DNA of 64,000 bases from Bacillus luti (GTDB lineage Bacteria > Bacillota > Bacilli > Bacillales > Bacillaceae_G): contig NZ_MACI01000053.1 in the NCBI RefSeq assembly GCF_001884105.1, positions 50,738 through 114,737 of the forward strand. Direction: 5' to 3'. How positions within the stretch are numbered: the first letter of the stretch is position 1; the number at the start of each line of letters is the position of its first letter. A program made the translations under genes and the position numbers. Shown piece after piece: positions 62,491 to 64,000 of this stretch. Under the pieces are notes generated by a model. It had not been told where the DNA came from. It was given only the letters and a program-made list of their open reading frames with translations, and made no database searches.

Positions 62491-62862
62491 TTAATCGACA
62501 GTAACAATTTCTCCTACACCACGAATTAATCTTTTTATATGCATCCGCTCTGGTTTTAATATATTTACGATATAATCAATTGCTATTTGCGGTTCAACGG
62601 TTGTACCGCACGTATAGCAATCAATTGCTGCAAAATTTTTCTCCGGATAAGTGTGAATAGAAAGGTGACTTTCTGATAGCAATACTAATACTGTAACGCC
62701 ATACGGCTGGAATTTTTTTGTGCTTACGTTTAACACATTTGCACCAGAGTAATCAGCAGCAGAAACTAAATGATGCTCTAAAAATTGAATATCATCTAAT
62801 AGAGAAAAATCCACTCCCCATAAATCTACGATTATATGCCGGCCAAATGTAGAATAGTCCAT
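62491..62862 (-). CDS. speD: S-adenosylmethionine decarboxylase proenzyme
   Basis: 123 residues, class 1B (SpeH) type. The autocleavage region is LLSESHLSIHTYPE, where Glu64-Ser65 is split to make the pyruvoyl group. CYTCG carries the catalytic Cys. It supplies decarboxylated SAM for spermidine synthesis. Its ribosome site AAGGGGGT overlaps the region of the upstream gene's stop, so the two are coupled. Confidence 0.95.
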   Translation of the reverse strand: MDYSTFGRHIIVDLWGVDFSLLDDIQFLEHHLVSAADYSGANVLNVSTKKFQPYGVTVLVLLSESHLSIHTYPEKNFAAIDCYTCGTTVEPQIAIDYIVNILKPERMHIKRLIRGVGEIVTVD

Positions 62863-62880
62863 ATGTTTGTACCCCCTTAG

Positions 62881-64000
62881 TTAAAATTTCATTTCTTGTT
62901 GATAGCAATGATGTAGGGTAAGGTCCGATTCTAAATTTAAAACGGCATTGTTACGGTGATCTAAATGTTCTTCTTTAAATTGAAATAAAGGAGCAAGAAG
63001 AGAAGGTAATGTTCGAGGAGTTGGTACTACGTATAATTGTTCAATTTGATTGAGTACATGTGAGGAGTTAGCAGCAATATGAAATCCCCAGTCAGTTCCG
63101 AAAGAAGGAACAATGATATGATAACTTTTTACAGTTAATCCGGCATTTTCAATTGTATTACCGATACTCCAATATACAAGAGGTGCATCAGCAGGTGAAT
63201 TAGATTGGCAGACGAAAGCGCCATCTTCTGTTAAGAACGTAGCTATACGAGCAAAAAGTTCGCTTGTATATAAAGTACTTAAAACTGCTGTTGATGGATC
63301 AGGAAAATCAATAATAATTACATCGTATAAGGAGGAGGGAGAATTTAGAAATTCTTTCGCATCACATATGTGCACATTCACGCGCTCATCAAAAAATGCG
63401 TTTTTGTTTAAAGATACGATTTCTGGTACATTACGAGCTAGATCAATCATCGCCTCGTCTAAATCAACAAGATCTACATGTAGCACAGTTTCATATTTCA
63501 AAACTTCTCGTAAGGCAAGACCATCGCCGCCACCTAATATGAGGACACGTTTTGGATCAATGACTTTAGACATGATTGGATGCACAAGCGCTTCATGATA
63601 AATTTGCTCATCAACGGAACTAAATTGTAGTTGGTTGTCCAAATATAAACGAACATCGCTTACTTGTAGCAAATTAATATTTTGATAATTGCTTTTTTCT
63701 TCAAATAAACTTGTATGCTCGCCAGCTTGTATTTCTTTTAAGGAAATTTCATCCCATATATCTAAGTTATGTGAATTTGTTTCTATTGTAGGCTCTAATG
63801 GTGTTTGCTTATCGTGTTTTTCCTGTTTATCCTGTTTATCCTGTTTGTCCTGTTTGTCCTGTTTGTCCTGTTTGTCCTGTTTGTCCTGTTTGTCCTGTTT
63901 GTCCTGTTTGTCCTGTTTGTCCTGTTTATCCTGTTTGTCCTGTTTGTCCTGTTTGTCCTGTTTGTCCTGTTTGTCCTGTTTGTCCTGTTTGTCCTGTTTG
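62881..64000 (-). CDS. Spermidine synthase-like protein with N-terminal (Asp-Lys-Gln)n repeat, 5' end outside window
   Basis: The Rossmann SpeE domain is clear: VLILGGGDGLALREVLKY, VDLVDLDEAMIDLA, HICDAKEF and IIIDFPDPST, with both catalytic-loop Asp residues kept. The frame continues upstream past the TTG at 63672 without a stop. It adds the normal SpeE N-terminal beta region (LDIWDEISLKEI...), a linker, and then at least 19 tandem Asp-Lys-Gln units to the window edge. The DFPDPST loop resembles the longer, often membrane-attached SpeE-like enzymes. It is coupled to speD, so aminopropyl transfer is likely. Confidence 0.85.
   Translation of the reverse strand, partial: KQDKQDKQDKQDKQDKQDKQDKQDKQDKQDKQDKQDKQDKQDKQDKQDKQDKQDKQDKQEKHDKQTPLEPTIETNSHNLDIWDEISLKEIQAGEHTSLFEEKSNYQNINLLQVSDVRLYLDNQLQFSSVDEQIYHEALVHPIMSKVIDPKRVLILGGGDGLALREVLKYETVLHVDLVDLDEAMIDLARNVPEIVSLNKNAFFDERVNVHICDAKEFLNSPSSLYDVIIIDFPDPSTAVLSTLYTSELFARIATFLTEDGAFVCQSNSPADAPLVYWSIGNTIENAGLTVKSYHIIVPSFGTDWGFHIAANSSHVLNQIEQLYVVPTPRTLPSLLAPLFQFKEEHLDHRNNAVLNLESDLTLHHCYQQEMKF
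63823..64000 (-). repeat. 9-bp tandem coding repeat, at least 19 units
   Basis: On the minus strand the unit is GACAAACAG (GATAAACAG in units 1, 2 and 12 counted from 63823), encoding Asp-Lys-Gln. 19 complete copies plus 7 bases are visible and the array runs off the window. Unit length is a multiple of three, so copy changes keep the frame. Confidence 0.97.

Noticed and set aside
63823-64000. Tandem repeats as a CRISPR array
   Set aside because: Unit is 9 bp without spacers and is coding.

Overview
The window is a low-GC Firmicutes chromosome segment that looks like the Bacillus cereus group. The reasons are strong AGGAGG ribosome binding sites, a ComK-family regulator, an EntFM-like SH3/NlpC-P60 wall protein, a DUF2922/DUF1659 gene pair carrying an interspersed structured repeat, and a YknXYZ/Yip1 set. 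It is ordinary chromosomal sequence. I see no rRNA, tRNA, insertion sequence, prophage or CRISPR array. The assignment rests on recalled protein similarity, not on a search.

Layout. 1-8.1 kb: the 3' part of a surface polysaccharide cluster: Wzy-type polymerase, two GT4 glycosyltransferases, a WecG/TagA transferase, bifunctional ManC, a MurG-like transferase and ManA. 8.2-11.1 kb: an LCP attachment protein, an odd SGNH-like protein and galE. 11.2-16.6 kb: a two-component system, two exported accessory proteins and the organophosphate antiporter PgtP, read as a phosphoglycerate sensing and uptake unit. 16.8-20.7 kb: a YknX/Y/Z-like efflux system followed by a Yip1-domain gene. 20.8-22.0 kb: a small sigma factor convergent with comK. 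22.2-23.9 kb: small proteins, and two copies of one interspersed repeat. 23.9-28.3 kb: SNF2 helicase and SWIM protein. 28.4-31.8 kb: 3D-domain wall protein and BCCT transporter. 32.4-34.5 kb: GT2 synthase with a degenerate GGDEF protein. 34.7-41.6 kb: NupC, SH3/NlpC-P60 endopeptidase, D-amino acid aminotransferase and lipoteichoic acid synthase. 42.1-47.4 kb: YkvA, DUF2227, DUF4870, lactate permease and TPP-riboswitch thiC. 47.5-51.6 kb: ArsB-like permease and cytochrome bd. 51.7-59.2 kb: a small ORF behind a LexA-like box, a GH8-like glycosidase, LysR regulator, YhgE/Pip protein, VOC protein, acyltransferase and dicarboxylate symporter. 59.4-62.4 kb: PTS IIB-IIC-IIA and a LytTR/DUF3021 pair. 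62.5-64.0 kb: speD and a spermidine-synthase-like gene whose N-terminus is a run of in-frame 9-bp repeats leaving the window.

Themes. Much of the window concerns the cell envelope: polysaccharide synthesis and attachment, lipoteichoic acid, D-amino acid supply, wall hydrolases, and a candidate c-di-GMP-responsive exopolysaccharide synthase. The least explained signals are the (Asp-Lys-Gln)n coding repeat at the right edge, four ATTTCAAAT boxes at 21-22 bp spacing before the sigma factor, the 49-residue ORF behind a LexA-like operator, the paired-hairpin element before the Yip1 gene, the repeat that ends exactly on two stop codons, and a possible ~200-nt minus-strand RNA upstream of the aminotransferase.
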